A DNA stretch of 64,000 nt from Serpula lacrymans var. lacrymans S7.9 (GCF_000218685.1 NW_006763290.1:2995365-3059364); one strand, 5' to 3'; shown: positions 45,164 through 56,039, counted from the first letter of the stretch. Program-made: numbers and translations. Notes: a model not told the origin generated them from the sequence alone.

Positions 45164-48100
45164 AGAGTGAGACAACATACCCAGAAAAAGACACCCTTGG
45201 GGCGCCAAAGCTTGAGCCGGATGTCCCGAACTGGTCAATATACAAAATCCGCCTTGAATGGGCCCTTGCTGACCAAGACTGCATTGAGCATCTCCATGGC
45301 ACAGCAAAAAGGCCAATACCAGTATCCCAGACCACTAGCCAGACTGCTGGCCAGGCCACAGTGACGACATCTCCTCCTGCAGCAGTCAGCAAGGCCAATC
45401 AAGAAGCACTTGACGCCTGGTGGAAAAAGGAGTACCAAGCGGGAAATATGAATATGTTAGGTTGCACTATACCTGATTTGACACTGCAAAGGATTCTAAA
45501 CAAGCCCACTATTGCCAACATATGGGCCATGATCTGCCAAGAAAATGAGAACAAATCTATGCTGCACCAAGAAAGGAGACTTGCGCACACATTTGGACAA
45601 AATTTGCGTGCTATTGGAACAGCTCAGCACAGCAGGAGTTAAACTAGCAGACAAAGAACTCACCTCCAGCATCATCATGTTTCTGCTGCACTCATATGCC
45701 ACCTACGTATTGCACCTGTCAGTGTCTGCCCATATGTCAAAACAGACTTTGGACCCAGAGAGACTGATCTCATACCTTCTCCAAGAATATGACCACCAGA
45801 TTATATTCAGAAAACGCCCCAAAGCAAAATCTGAAGACATTGCAATGTCAGCCACCGGATAACAGTGATCGTCCAAACGTCAAAATTGAGGCGGAAGAGG
45901 TTGTTACAGGAAGGGAAAATTGTCTGGCAGCAAACATGACAAATATGCTAGCAAGCTTCAATGCTGGAACTGCGGTGGAAAGGGACATAGGCCACACCAG
46001 TGTCCCAGTGAGAAGTGTGAGTGCTCCACAAAGAACAAGTCAAAGGGTGACTCACCAGGAGATAAAAAGAAAGAGGGGCAGGTGGGCAATGCAAAAGGAA
46101 AGAAGCCTAAAAAAGTGAACCTTGCCGTTCATGTTGAACATGACAGCGTGAGCCTGTCTGATTTTGAGGAAGAAGGTGCATGGAGTGCCCTCACTCATCA
46201 ACTTGCCATGAGTACCAGATCCAAAAGCCCCATCAATATCTATGACTCAGGTGTTATGAGTTATTTTATCCCTTATTGACACCTTTTACTCAATTACCAT
46301 ACAATCACACCTTATCCTATAAGTGTGGTGAACTAAGACTTGTTCTCAGCTGTGGGGAAAGGTGATATGATCAATGTCCCCAACGGCACTCATAAAGACA
46401 CACAAGTGCGCCTGAAAGATGTGGTATATGCACCAAATTTAGGCTACACCCTCATTTAAATTGGCTGCATAGATAAAGCAGGCTACAAAGCTGTTTTTGA
46501 AAAAGGAAAATGCATCATCTATGACCCAAAAGGACAGATAAGAGGGCACATACCTAAAGTGGGTGGTGTAGCAGTCACAAGGTACAAGTTTTTGCCACAA
46601 AAGCGCCAATGCAGTTATTGAGCACATCTCTGCCACCAAACTTCACAAGTGCCTTGGCCATATAGCTATTAATGCAGCAAAATGCATGGTTGTGAAGGGC
46701 TTAATCCATGGGGTTGAACTCCTGGAGAATGGGGAAATAGGTACCCTCTGTGAAATTTGTGTTTGCACAAAGGGCAAACACAAGACAATTCCTAAAGTAA
46801 AACTGGGTGAGGGTGCACAGGAATATGGCCAAGAGATCCACACTGATCTATGTATGGGGACCTGCATCAGTGGAGACACTGGGCGGAAAGTGGTATTGTG
46901 TTGCCTTTACAGATCACAAGACATGTGAGACACATTTCTACCTCTTGCGCAACAAATCCAACACCTTTTGCCAATTTCAAATGTACAAGGCCTGGATTTG
47001 CAACCATATAAATGCGGCGGTAAAAATCTTGCACAGTGATCAGGGGGAAAAATATCTAAGTGCCAAGTTTAATGACTACATGGCTGAAAAGGGAATTGTG
47101 AGGAAACTCATAGTGCATGACACCCCCGAACAAAATGGTGTTGCTGAGTGGATGAACTGCACCCTACTCGAGAAATTTTGTTCCCTCCTACTCAGCAGTG
47201 GCCTGCCAAATTTTCTGTGAGGAGAAGCAGCCAGACATGCATGCTGGTTGAAGAATCAACCAAAGCCTTGGACAACATAATGCTTTTGAGGCAGTGCATG
47301 GAGTAAACCGGACCTTGCTGGCCTGCACAGATGGGGCTGCAAGATGTTAGTTCATGATACTACAGGCTTAAAGCTTGAGAGCTGCACCAAAGTTGGTTTT
47401 TGGGTTGGTTTTGACACCAAAAGTCTTGGGCACTGAATCTATTGGCCTGGTAAACATTCTGTGAGTGTAGAACGCTCAGTCACATTCACAAATGATCTAT
47501 ACCAACCTGGAGATGTATCTCCTGATCTTGAGGGGGAGAATAGTGAAATACCTACGCAAAAGAACAAAGAAGCATCAATAGATGTTGAAGGCAATATACC
47601 TGATGTGAACCAGGAACCAGCAAAGCCAACCAAAAATATCAATCCCCCACAAGACCCTGCTTCTGCACCACCAGCTGAACCTCAAGTCTGTTAGAGCACA
47701 CACATCTGCCAACCAGCCCAATATGTCCATGACCTTTTAAGAGGAGAAGGATTAGTGTCTGGATCTAACAATAAAGCCTTACCTAAGGGGTTGCAGATAT
47801 CAGCAGTGGGCAATTAAGCTGATAGAGATGAGATGGAAGATAATGACTTGAGGGAACTGGCAGCAAATATTGCTATGACAGCCGCAATGGCAGATCTTGG
47901 AGGTGTCAAACCCAGAACAGTTGAAGAAGCCTGAAAGCGCTTAGATTGGCTGAAATGGGAAGAAGCAATCAATGAGGAACTGAATAGGCTTTAAGTGGCA
48001 GAAACATGGACTTACATCAAGAGACCCAAAGCTGTGAACATTGTAGGAAGTAAATGTGTGTTTAAGCTAAAGAAAACAGCATCAGTATCCATTGATAAGT

Positions 48101-48492
48101 ATAAGGCTACAGCCAGGTGGAAGGAGTTGACTATTTTGATATGTTTGCCCCTGTTGCAAAGATGGTGTTGCTACAAATTATGTTAGCAATGGCTGCGCAA
48201 AATGATTGGGAGACACACCAGATGGATGTTAAAAGTGTGTGTTTAAATGGCAAACTGGAAGATAACAAGGTCATCTATATGCAACAACCGCCCAGTTACA
48301 ATGCACCTCATAAAGACACCCAAGTCCTACGCCTAAACAAGATACTCTATGGCCTGAAGCAGGCCGGCCACAGATGGTATCAGACTCTATGCGACGGACT
48401 CCAGAAAATTGACTTGATTCACTGCAAAACAGATCATGCAATATCCCATAGGCATGACAAAGAAAAAAAACTCACTATTATTGCAGTTCATG
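45154..48492 (+). pseudogene. Copia-3: decayed gag-pol, cut off in reverse transcriptase
   Basis: Gag starts MSPESETTYPEKDTLGAPKL, related to Copia-2. A frameshift near 45590 continues in another phase to the zinc knuckle CWNCGGKGHRPHQC (about 45965-46010) and a damaged protease site (IYDSGVMSYF). Integrase parts follow (HSDQGEKYLSAKF, PEQNGVAEWMN), then the RT start (YFDMFAPVAKMVLLQIM, KILYGLKQAGHRWYQTLCDG) at 48117-48480. Stops and frame changes are frequent. The sequence ends where a GyA LTR starts at 48493; the rest of RT and RNase H is missing from the window. No LTR pair could be defined. Confidence 0.85.
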
Positions 48493-48905
48493 CGTTACAA
48501 TACACAATTTTTGGATCTTTAAATTTCATTCTCCACTTTAACTTTCTTCTGTAGTTTTCACACACTGTGCCATGTGGCACTTTCCATTTTTGTTAAAACT
48601 CCACATTCTTGTGCTGCACTGCTTTCTTTATTCTTAGCTACAAGTCTTTCACACAGTGGAGCTGGTCACACAGGCTGTGCCCTATGACATCATCAGCCAC
48701 TGCCTTCATCAGCTGTATAGTACACATGTACAAATAGTCTATAGTTGTATATAAACCCCAATAGATCAAGGAGACTCCTCAGCGAGTCCTCCTGTTGTTT
48801 ACCCACAACTAACTCGGTCCTAATTTAAGGGGTAACCACTCCCACTCACTTCACTACTGTTTCTCTAAGTTGTGCACCAGAGTATGCAAATTCTTGGTTG
48901 TTACA
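48493..48905 (+). repeat. GyA LTR H, 5' LTR of a truncated older copy
   Basis: 413 bp starting cgttacaatacac (first t changed to c) and ending ggttgttaca. TATA box present and agcgagtcct intact at 48781-48790. Followed by the GyA leader, so it is a 5' LTR rather than a solo LTR. It interrupts Copia-3. Confidence 0.9.
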
Positions 48906-49443
48906 TTAGGACTTGTTCTTATTACTCTCTTGCACTTTGTGCAAACCCGGACCACAGGGTCAAGTGGATGTCTTTTGAAAGATAAGTCTTTGGTGCCAGA
49001 CTGGTGTTGAGCTTTTGCTAGCCAGCGGAAACAAAGTGTGTACCCTGAGTTTGTCGCAAGCTCTTTGTTCCGAGGCACCAGAGAGATCAGAATCAAATAT
49101 ACATGGCCCCCAGCGTCAAGGGGAGTACTATAGCTCAGCAGTTGGTGTGAAACCACTGTTGATTAGATTTAAATACAAAAATTCTTCTTTGTTTTCCTCT
49201 GACCAGGCTGGGCACTTGCCTCTGCCAGTCTGGAGAAGAGTTGACAGCTTAACAAGTGGACCACCCCCTGATAACCATTTGGACCAGGGTTTCTTACTAT
49301 AACTTTTATGTACTTTTCAAATACTATAGTGTGTGTAGTCGGGGATTGAGACCCATTACTCAGCTGGGAAGAGGTAGATCTGCAGATAGCAAGCGGTGAC
49401 CCCCAGTTACATTTTTTTACATTTACAAAGAGAACAAGTCAAC
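48906..49443 (+). other. GyA leader with decayed self-priming site
   Basis: The untranslated leader matches that of Gypsy-3 over most of its length (for example gttgattagatttaaa, agtctggagaag, caagcggtgac). The priming site aggacttgtt at 48908-48917 is the Gypsy-3 site with two C-to-T changes. Confidence 0.8.
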
Positions 49444-49791
49444 ATGACATGGCAAAACCAACCTGATGTCAACACTCTGTTGCACAACATGTGTGCACAG
49501 ATTCTGACATTGACTATGCAGCTTGCTGAGCTTCAGACAAACCCCCCTGAAGCAGTTGAGCAAAAATTCAACAAAAAAGTCAAGATCGTTGCTGACCCTG
49601 GCGCTTTCAAAGGACACCAGGCTTGATTTGTGGAATGGTGGATCAAGGCGAACTGGGATGCATTTGCCGATGATTTTGAGATAGCAACAGCTGTGCTATC
49701 AAGACTAAAAAAACCTGTGGCGGGTCTATACACCCAAGTTAGACTCCAGGAGTGCTACACTGCCAATCACTGGCCTACATGGGATGATCTC
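49444..49791 (+). pseudogene. GyA gag, 5' fragment
   Basis: ATG 49444 begins MTWQNQPDVNTLLHNM. The frame stops at TGA 49624-49626, where Gypsy-3 keeps CGA, then continues with WWIKANWDAFADDFEIATAV and ECYTANHWPTWDDL. It ends exactly at the left end of Gypsy-3. The remainder is not found on the far side of Gypsy-3. Confidence 0.85.
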
Positions 49792-50181
49792 TGTAACAAC
49801 CAAGAGTTAGTTACTCTGGCGCACACAGGAACACACTATAAAGGTAGTGGAAGATGGGGAGTGGGTACCCCTTGGGCTGCAGTGAGTTAGTTGGTATACA
49901 ACAGGAGGACTCGCTGAGGAGTCTCCTGGATCTATTGGGGTATATATACTACTACAGGTTTGTTTGTACATGTGTACTATACAGTTGATGAAGGCAGTGG
50001 CTGATGATGTCATAGGGTCTAGCCCGTATGGCCAGCTCTACTGCGTGAGAGAGTTAAGTCTAAAAGTAAAAGAAAGGCAACGCGGCGCGAGAAAGGGAAA
50101 TGCCGCGTGGCACTTAAAGTATAAAGTTAAAGCGGAGAATAAAAAGGAAAGGAGATGTCCGGAAATTGTGTTATCGTAACA
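49792..50181 (-). repeat. Gypsy-3 3' LTR
   Basis: 390 bp, tgtaacaacc to gtaaca on the plus strand. Shorter than the 394-422 bp solo copies of the family. Confidence 0.95.
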
Positions 50182-50195
50182 CTACCCCCCTTCTA
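50182..50195 (-). other. Gypsy-3 polypurine tract
   Basis: Minus strand agaaggggggtag immediately before the 3' LTR, overlapping the last bases of pol. Confidence 0.8.
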
Positions 50196-53100
50196 AGGCT
50201 CGACTTCCAGGCGAGACCAAATTCCGGAGGTAGTGGTAAAATTTTCGGGCATAGGTTGAAAGAGGGAATTAAAAAGGTTTGAATCCATGCCTCTAAGCTT
50301 CCTGGGAGCTGAGGGATTCCTAGAATAAAATTTGCGAACAGCGTCGCGGGAGTTTTCCAGATGGGATTCTGGTTCCCACGTTCTGTCCTCGTCTCCATAG
50401 CCCTTCCATAGGACCAGGAACTCTAATTTTCCACGCTTCAAGCGTGCATCTACCACTCGTTCGACTTCGAACTCTTCTCCACCTTCCTGGGTGACTACTA
50501 CCGGACCGGGCCGGTCTACGCGCTGTCCCGGCAGCGGTCCTTTGTAGGGTTTTACACGGCTAATGTTAACCGTGGGTACCACCCTCATTTGTTTTGGGAG
50601 TTCCAGCTCCACCGCATTAGGTTTGACTTCCTTAATCCGGTAAGGGCCAATCCACTTTTCGGTCAGTTTTCTAGACTGCCGGTCTTTTAATTTCAAGTGG
50701 TCGGTGTCTAACCAGACCAGGTCGCCGACCTTGTAATCAGGGGCCTTAGAGCGTCTACGCTCTGCCCTGTCTTTCATCTGCTCCGCAGTTTTAAATAGCG
50801 CTTTGCGCGTTTCGTCCAAGACAGACTTCATGTCTTTTGCCATGTTCCCAGCAGCCTCGTTTTTGCTTTTGCCAGGTTCTACACCCATTCTGGGGAGGTA
50901 CGATCTAGTAACCTCGAATGGTGCCTTTCCTGTAGCCGACGACTGTTTAATATTATAAGAGAACTGGGCTATCTTTAGCCACTTGGCCCAATCTGTCTGT
51001 CTGTCGTTAATAAATATCCGGAGATACTGTTTCAACTCCTGGTTGAGTCTCTCCGTTTGTCCATCGGTTTGCGGATGGAACACCGTGGATAATTTAGGTT
51101 TGATGCCCAGCATCTGGCATAATTCTTTCGTAAATTCGCTAGCAAATTGCGGTCCTCTATCGGAGATTACCGTTTCTGGTAACCCATGGATTGACCATAC
51201 TAAATCCTTAAATAGGTCTGCTGTACCGGCGGCGGCGATGGTTTTGTTGGTGGGTATGAATACCACTTCTTTGGAGAAGCGGTCTACTACCACCATTACT
51301 GAATCGTACCCGTTTGACTCGGGCAGATCCGTCGTGAAGTCTACCGATATATCCTGCCAGGGGCCAGCTGGTATCGGGTTTGGCATGAGTTTACCGGCCG
51401 GCGGTTGATGGGAGTTCTTGGCCATGGCGCATCTCAGACAGGATTTTACGTATTCCTGTACGTTTTTGACCATGCCCGGCCACATGTAGTTTCTGGAGAT
51501 CAACTCCATCGTTTGTTGCCATCCAGGGTGCCCAGCCACTGGAGTGTCATGATGTCTATCTATTGCCTTGATCCTTGCGGACTCAGGCACATAGATTTTG
51601 TTTTTGAAATGAAAGAGCCCGTCTTTCCATAAATAGTTTTCATTGCCGTCAAGGCGCGCCTTTTCCTCTGGGGAGATGTCTTTTCTAAAGACTTCTAGGA
51701 GGTCGGAATCTTGCCCGATTCTAACATTGGCGACCCTTGATTGATCTATCAGGGTGACACCTTTGTTGTCATCTTCAATGCCGTTGGCATGATCCTCTCT
51801 TCTAGATAAAGCATCCGCTTTCCCCATTGAGCTTCCTGGCTTATGAATTAATTTATAATTGAACCTTGACAAGTACACCGCGTAGCGGGCCTGTCTCCAG
51901 TTCAGGTCTCGGGCTGTCATGAAGTACTCCAGGTTCTTATGATCGGTCCAAATTTCGAATTGGTGCCTAGCACCTTCTAAGTAGTGCCGCCAGTGCTCTA
52001 AAGCTCTAATGATGGCCAGCATCTCCTTGTCGTATATTTGATAGTTGCGCTCTGTAGGCAACAAACTATGCGATAAATAGGCACAAGGCCTCCAAAGATC
52101 ATCAGGGCATTTGATTGATAGAACAGCCGCAGTGGCGAAGTCAGAAGAGTCGGTTTCTAGCCGGAACTCTTTGTCTAATTCAGGGAATGCCAATATGGGC
52201 GCTGTTGTAAATGCCTGTTTAAGCTTATCAAAAGCTTCCTGTTCTTTGGCGCCCCAATGCCAAACAAGGTCCTTTTTGGTGAGATCGTTCAACGGTCTCG
52301 TGATTTTTGCGAAGTCTTCAATAAACCTTCGGTAGAAATTACCTAAGCCTAGGAAGGCCCTAACTCCTTTGACGCGAGTAGGTTCTGGCCATTCCAAAAT
52401 AGCTTGAACTTTCTCAGGGTTCATCCTGATTCCGTTCTGGCCTATGATCATACCGAGGAAGTCTACTTCCTTCACTTTAAAATTACATTTTTCGGGTTTA
52501 ACGAATAGGTCCCGTTCCTGTAAGCGTCGAAGGACTTCTTGCACGATCCTGTCATGCTCAGCCTCATCGTCCGACTTTGTAAATAATAATAAATCGTCAA
52601 TGTAAATGACGACACAGTTTTCCATATCCGCAAAGATCTCGTTCATCATGCTCTGGAAGGTCGCCGGTGAATTGGTCAACCCAAAGAACATAACAAGGGG
52701 TTCAAAAGATCCTCGGTGGCACGTGAACGCGGCCTTCCAAGCATCTTCCTCTTTGATTCGTACATTGTTGTACCCCCATCTGAGATCCATCTTTGTCAGG
52801 ATCTTGGCGCCAGCCAATTTGTCCACCAGCTGACTAATCAAAGGCAGCGGATACGCATTTTTAACTGTGTGCTCATTCACGTAACGATAGTCCATAATCA
52901 TTCGCTTTTTACCATCCTTTTTAGGAATGAAGAACACCGGGGACGTCATAGGACTTTTGGAAGGTCTGATGTAACCCTTCCTAAGTTGTTCGTCTATGAA
53001 ACTAGATACCTCGTCTCTTTCAGGAGCAGAGAGCAGTATCATGTGTCCCTTCCTTGGTTTGAAGGTGTCTTTCAAATCTATAGCATGGTCCCAAGGCTTA

Positions 53101-54056
53101 GCCTCTGGGAAGCGCTCTGATTTGTGTTTCGAAAAGACTTTCCAGAAGTCGTGGTACTCGGGAGGTACCAGCCTCTTAATCTCTTCCTCAGGTTTTACCT
53201 CATCATCATCGTCGTCGATCTTTTCTAAAGATCTGAGCTCGTAAATGTGACTAGCGTTTAACTTTTCGAGACGCTCATTGTGACGGACATGATTTGGTTT
53301 ACCCAAGTTTACACATTCCTGGGGACAACGTGACAATGTGACAACCCCTGTCTGCCAGTTGATCTCAGGATTGTGTTTAAATAGCCAGGTCCAGCCTAAG
53401 ATTAAATTAATCTTCCCTAGTTGGGTAGCCTCGGCAGTGACTCGTTCTCTGTGTCCTTGGTATTCGACCACAAAAGAACATTTGTGTGTAATACAGCCAC
53501 CTGCGTTAAGCGTACCGTCAACGTTATAGACGGGAATAGATGTTTCTAATTTTACAAGGGGGAGTCCAATTTGCTCCGCCCAGACCTGATCTATGAAGAT
53601 CCCGTTAGCGCCTGAATCAAGCAGTGCGCTTGTTGAGTGTACTTTGCCCCTGGCAAGATTTTCCACGCCAACGTCTAAACGGATCTCTTTTTGGAATAAA
53701 TATGTGCGCATCAACACACGCCTTGGGATTTCGGGAAAGGGTGGCTCTGAAGAAGAAGAAGAAGAAGGAATCTTGAATGACACATGTTTTTCTATTTTTG
53801 TTTTACCAGAATCAAGCACCCTAGTGTTTGTCTCGCCGGGGCCACGCTCCAAGGGAGACGCTGGTGCAGCGGTAGTATCATAAATATTGCAGTTACATTT
53901 CTTCATACAAGTACATACTTCTGATAACAAATTTAAAAACTTATTTACAAATTGGGGAGCCATCCCCGTCATTCCGTTATTGCTCGTGCAACACCCCGGA
54001 GCAGGGGCCACTTTGTTGTGGTTTACTTCATTTTTACCAGGAGCTAAGGCACCCAA
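50193..54056 (-). CDS. Gypsy-3 Pol polyprotein with C-terminal chromodomain
   Basis: 1287 residues without interruption. Aspartic protease LLDSGANGIFID (DSG at 147-149). Reverse transcriptase about 340-540 with YIDD at 485-488. RNase H with LETDSSDFATAAVLS and WTDHKNLEYF. Integrase zinc-binding part (RHHDTPVAGHPGW to CLRCAMAKN), then a DDE core (VVVDRFSKEV, ISDRGPQFASEF, HPQTDGQTERLNQEL). Chromodomain from about 1194 (FEVERVVDARLKRGKLEFLV, WKGYGDEDRTWEPESHLEN). This order (integrase before chromodomain) defines chromoviruses. The chromodomain is expected to guide integration by binding chromatin. The frame begins at a TTG six bases after the gag stop, in the -1 phase relative to gag, and the first ATG is codon 29. 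Expression may therefore need frameshifting or re-initiation. Confidence 0.95.
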   Translation of the reverse strand: MGALAPGKNEVNHNKVAPAPGCCTSNNGMTGMAPQFVNKFLNLLSEVCTCMKKCNCNIYDTTAAPASPLERGPGETNTRVLDSGKTKIEKHVSFKIPSSSSSSEPPFPEIPRRVLMRTYLFQKEIRLDVGVENLARGKVHSTSALLDSGANGIFIDQVWAEQIGLPLVKLETSIPVYNVDGTLNAGGCITHKCSFVVEYQGHRERVTAEATQLGKINLILGWTWLFKHNPEINWQTGVVTLSRCPQECVNLGKPNHVRHNERLEKLNASHIYELRSLEKIDDDDDEVKPEEEIKRLVPPEYHDFWKVFSKHKSERFPEAKPWDHAIDLKDTFKPRKGHMILLSAPERDEVSSFIDEQLRKGYIRPSKSPMTSPVFFIPKKDGKKRMIMDYRYVNEHTVKNAYPLPLISQLVDKLAGAKILTKMDLRWGYNNVRIKEEDAWKAAFTCHRGSFEPLVMFFGLTNSPATFQSMMNEIFADMENCVVIYIDDLLLFTKSDDEAEHDRIVQEVLRRLQERDLFVKPEKCNFKVKEVDFLGMIIGQNGIRMNPEKVQAILEWPEPTRVKGVRAFLGLGNFYRRFIEDFAKITRPLNDLTKKDLVWHWGAKEQEAFDKLKQAFTTAPILAFPELDKEFRLETDSSDFATAAVLSIKCPDDLWRPCAYLSHSLLPTERNYQIYDKEMLAIIRALEHWRHYLEGARHQFEIWTDHKNLEYFMTARDLNWRQARYAVYLSRFNYKLIHKPGSSMGKADALSRREDHANGIEDDNKGVTLIDQSRVANVRIGQDSDLLEVFRKDISPEEKARLDGNENYLWKDGLFHFKNKIYVPESARIKAIDRHHDTPVAGHPGWQQTMELISRNYMWPGMVKNVQEYVKSCLRCAMAKNSHQPPAGKLMPNPIPAGPWQDISVDFTTDLPESNGYDSVMVVVDRFSKEVVFIPTNKTIAAAGTADLFKDLVWSIHGLPETVISDRGPQFASEFTKELCQMLGIKPKLSTVFHPQTDGQTERLNQELKQYLRIFINDRQTDWAKWLKIAQFSYNIKQSSATGKAPFEVTRSYLPRMGVEPGKSKNEAAGNMAKDMKSVLDETRKALFKTAEQMKDRAERRRSKAPDYKVGDLVWLDTDHLKLKDRQSRKLTEKWIGPYRIKEVKPNAVELELPKQMRVVPTVNISRVKPYKGPLPGQRVDRPGPVVVTQEGGEEFEVERVVDARLKRGKLEFLVLWKGYGDEDRTWEPESHLENSRDAVRKFYSRNPSAPRKLRGMDSNLFNSLFQPMPENFTTTSGIWSRLEVEP

Positions 54057-54061
54057 GTGAC

Positions 54062-55123
54062 CTAAGCCCCGAATTCTTTTCCCTGAGCCTTCATTTTGTT
54101 GACCTGTTGGTCATAGAAGAAGGCCCGGATTTCGTCGTAAGAACGACCGGCCAAAGAGTTGAGCCGATCGTCCGGCTTTTCGATTTCTAGTTGGCGCGCC
54201 TGGCGCCCTTGATTATTTTTTTGTTGGGCAGCCTGCGCCCTGTTTCTACAGTCTCGGGACATGTGTCCCTCTTGGCCGCAGTTGTAACAGTTGCCCTTGA
54301 ATCTGCGCATTTGTCCGCCTTGGACCGCGCCGATATCCATAGGAGCACCCTGTCCTGGCTGCAGCCCGAACGGCTTGAACCCGTGAGAGTGATTATGATG
54401 TTGGTTTGATGACCCAGGGCGCCTCTGGGGTGTGGTGGTTTGTTTGGTGGACCCGCCACCTTGGTGCATAGCGTAGAGCTCCATGGCCCTACCGACTCGT
54501 CGGACTTCCTTGGCTGCCAGAGCCAGGTCGTCACTTCTTGTATCCTGCAGGTAGATCTGTTCTGCAATGCGAGGGTTCACATTGCGTTCCAGCAGTTCTA
54601 CTGCGTGTTCGTTACCTAACCCTCCTTGGATGGAGAGGGCCAGGAACCGGGTGACATAATCATCCGTCCTCATGTTTCCTTGTTTGAAGGAACGGATTTG
54701 CTGACGCGCCCAGTCTCGCTCAGCTTGCGGTTTGAAATATTTTTTGATCTCTTTCTTCAGATCGTCCCAGGTAGGCCACACACCCGCGGTGTAGCATTCC
54801 TGGAGTCTTACTTGGGCGTATCGACCCGCCACAGGTCCTTTTAGGCGAGATAGCACCGCAGTGGCTACCTCAAAATCGTCGGCGAAAGCGTCCCAGTTCG
54901 CCTTGACCCAAATCTGGAGCTTGATCCACCATTTGGCAAATCGCGCTCAGTCTCCTTCGAAGGCGCCAGGGTCAGCGACGACTTCGACTTTCTTGTTAAA
55001 CTTTTTCTCTACCGAGGGGGTTGCTACAGGGGGGTTGGCCTGTATCTCGGCGAGCTGCGAGGTTAATTCCGCTATCTGCACACGCATTGCGTGCAGTAGC
55101 GCATTCATATCTTGCGACGACAT
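54062..55123 (-). pseudogene. Gypsy-3 Gag, one premature TGA
   Basis: ATG 55123 (MSSQDMNALLHAMRVQ) to TAG 54064-54062, 354 codons including the stop. The frame is broken only by TGA at 54949-54947 (codon 59), in ...GAFEGD-stop-ARFAKWW..., best explained by CGA to TGA. Downstream come the capsid-like region (ECYTAGVWPTWDDLKKEIK, RNVNPRIAEQIYLQDTRSDD) and a zinc knuckle CYNCGQEGHMSRDC binding RNA. A start at codon 90 would give 264 residues but lacks the Gag head. This single base makes the copy doubtful as autonomous, although Pol is intact. Confidence 0.9.
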
Positions 55124-55647
55124 GTCGACTTGTTCTCTTTGGGTAACGTAAAAATAGGTAACTGGGGGTCCCCGCTTGCTATCTGCGGATCAACCTCTTC
55201 CCAGCTGAGTATCGGATCTCAATCTCCGACTACCCACACTATAGTATTTGAAAAAGTATATAAAAATGTAAACGTAATAAACCCTGGTCCGAACGGTTGT
55301 CAGGGGGTGGTCCGCTTGTTAAGCTGTCAACCCTTCTCCAGACTGGCGGAGGCAAGTGCCCGGCCTGGTCAGAGGTATTCGAAAGTGAAAGTTTGTATTT
55401 TAAATCTAATCAACAGTGGTTCCACACCGACTGCTGAGCTAAGGTACTCCCCTTAACGCTGGGGGCCGCGTATCGAAGGTTTTGGGTTCTTCTCCCAAAG
55501 CACTACAAGGCCGTCGCTAGGAGCGCACCTATCTGCTATGTGGGATATTCCTAACCGCTAACCAATCTCCTTCACCCTGGAGTCCGGGTGCCCAAATGAT
55601 GGGACTTCTGCACACACGTGCGAGAGAGTAGAAAGAGCGAGTCCTAA
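55124..55647 (-). other. Gypsy-3 leader
   Basis: 524 bp between 5' LTR and gag, no frame of note. Contains the priming site at its start. Several blocks are conserved with the older leader at 48906-49443, suggesting RNA function such as packaging. Confidence 0.7.
55636..55645 (-). other. Self-priming binding site of Gypsy-3
   Basis: Minus strand AGGACTCGCT, two bases after the 5' LTR. It is the exact complement of AGCGAGTCCT at 55771-55762 inside the same LTR, which lies 33 bp downstream of the TATA box. I found no tRNA 3' end match. Confidence 0.75.
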
Positions 55648-56036
55648 TGTAACAACCAAGAGTTAGTTACTCTGGCGCACACAGGAACACACTATAAAGG
55701 TAGTGGAAGATGGGGAGTGGGTACCCCTTGGGCTGCAGTGAGTTAGTTGGTATACAACAGGAGGACTCGCTGAGGAGTCTCCTGGATCTATTGGGGTATA
55801 TATACTACTACAGGATGTTTGTACATGTGTACTATACAGTTGATGAAGGCAGTGGCTGATGATGTCATAGGGTCTAGCCCGTATGGCCAGCTCCACTGCG
55901 TGAGAGAGTTAAGTCTAAAAGTAAAAGAAAGGCAACGCGGCGCGAGAAAGGGAAATGCCGCGTGGCACTTAAAGTATAAAGTTAAAGCGGAGAATAAAAA
56001 GGAAAGGAGATGTCCGGAAATTGTGTTATCGTAACA
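55648..56036 (-). repeat. Gypsy-3 5' LTR with promoter
   Basis: 389 bp. Contains tatatata (55797-55804), the predicted transcript start AGCGAGTCCT and a strong hairpin around it. Confidence 0.95.
55762..55804 (-). promoter_or_regulatory. LTR core promoter and predicted transcript 5' end
   Basis: TATATATA at 55804-55797, then AGCGAGTCCT at 55771-55762. The distance of 33 bp fits a TATA-driven start. The segment GGAGACTC, CTCAGC, GAGTCCTCC can fold into a stem with one bulge. The same layout is kept in all GyA LTRs in the window and in LTR family 4. Confidence 0.65.
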
Positions 56037-56039
56037 AGG

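Larger units (their letters stand above)
49792..56036 (-). mobile_element. Gypsy-3: young chromodomain Ty3/gypsy retrotransposon (chromovirus, GyA family)
   Basis: 6245 bp with LTRs of 390 and 389 bp that differ by one substitution and one small indel cluster. It has leader, gag, pol and purine tract, and an uninterrupted 1287-codon pol. CpG-rich compared with all older copies. No target duplication: atctc on the left, agggg on the right, and the flanks belong to different repeats (GyA gag and repeat X). The only coding lesion found is one TGA in gag. Confidence 0.95.

Noticed and set aside
55228..55620. Possible tRNA or structured RNA gene in the Gypsy-3 leader
   Set aside because: No A/B box pair or cloverleaf. 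Conservation with the older leader fits retroelement RNA signals.
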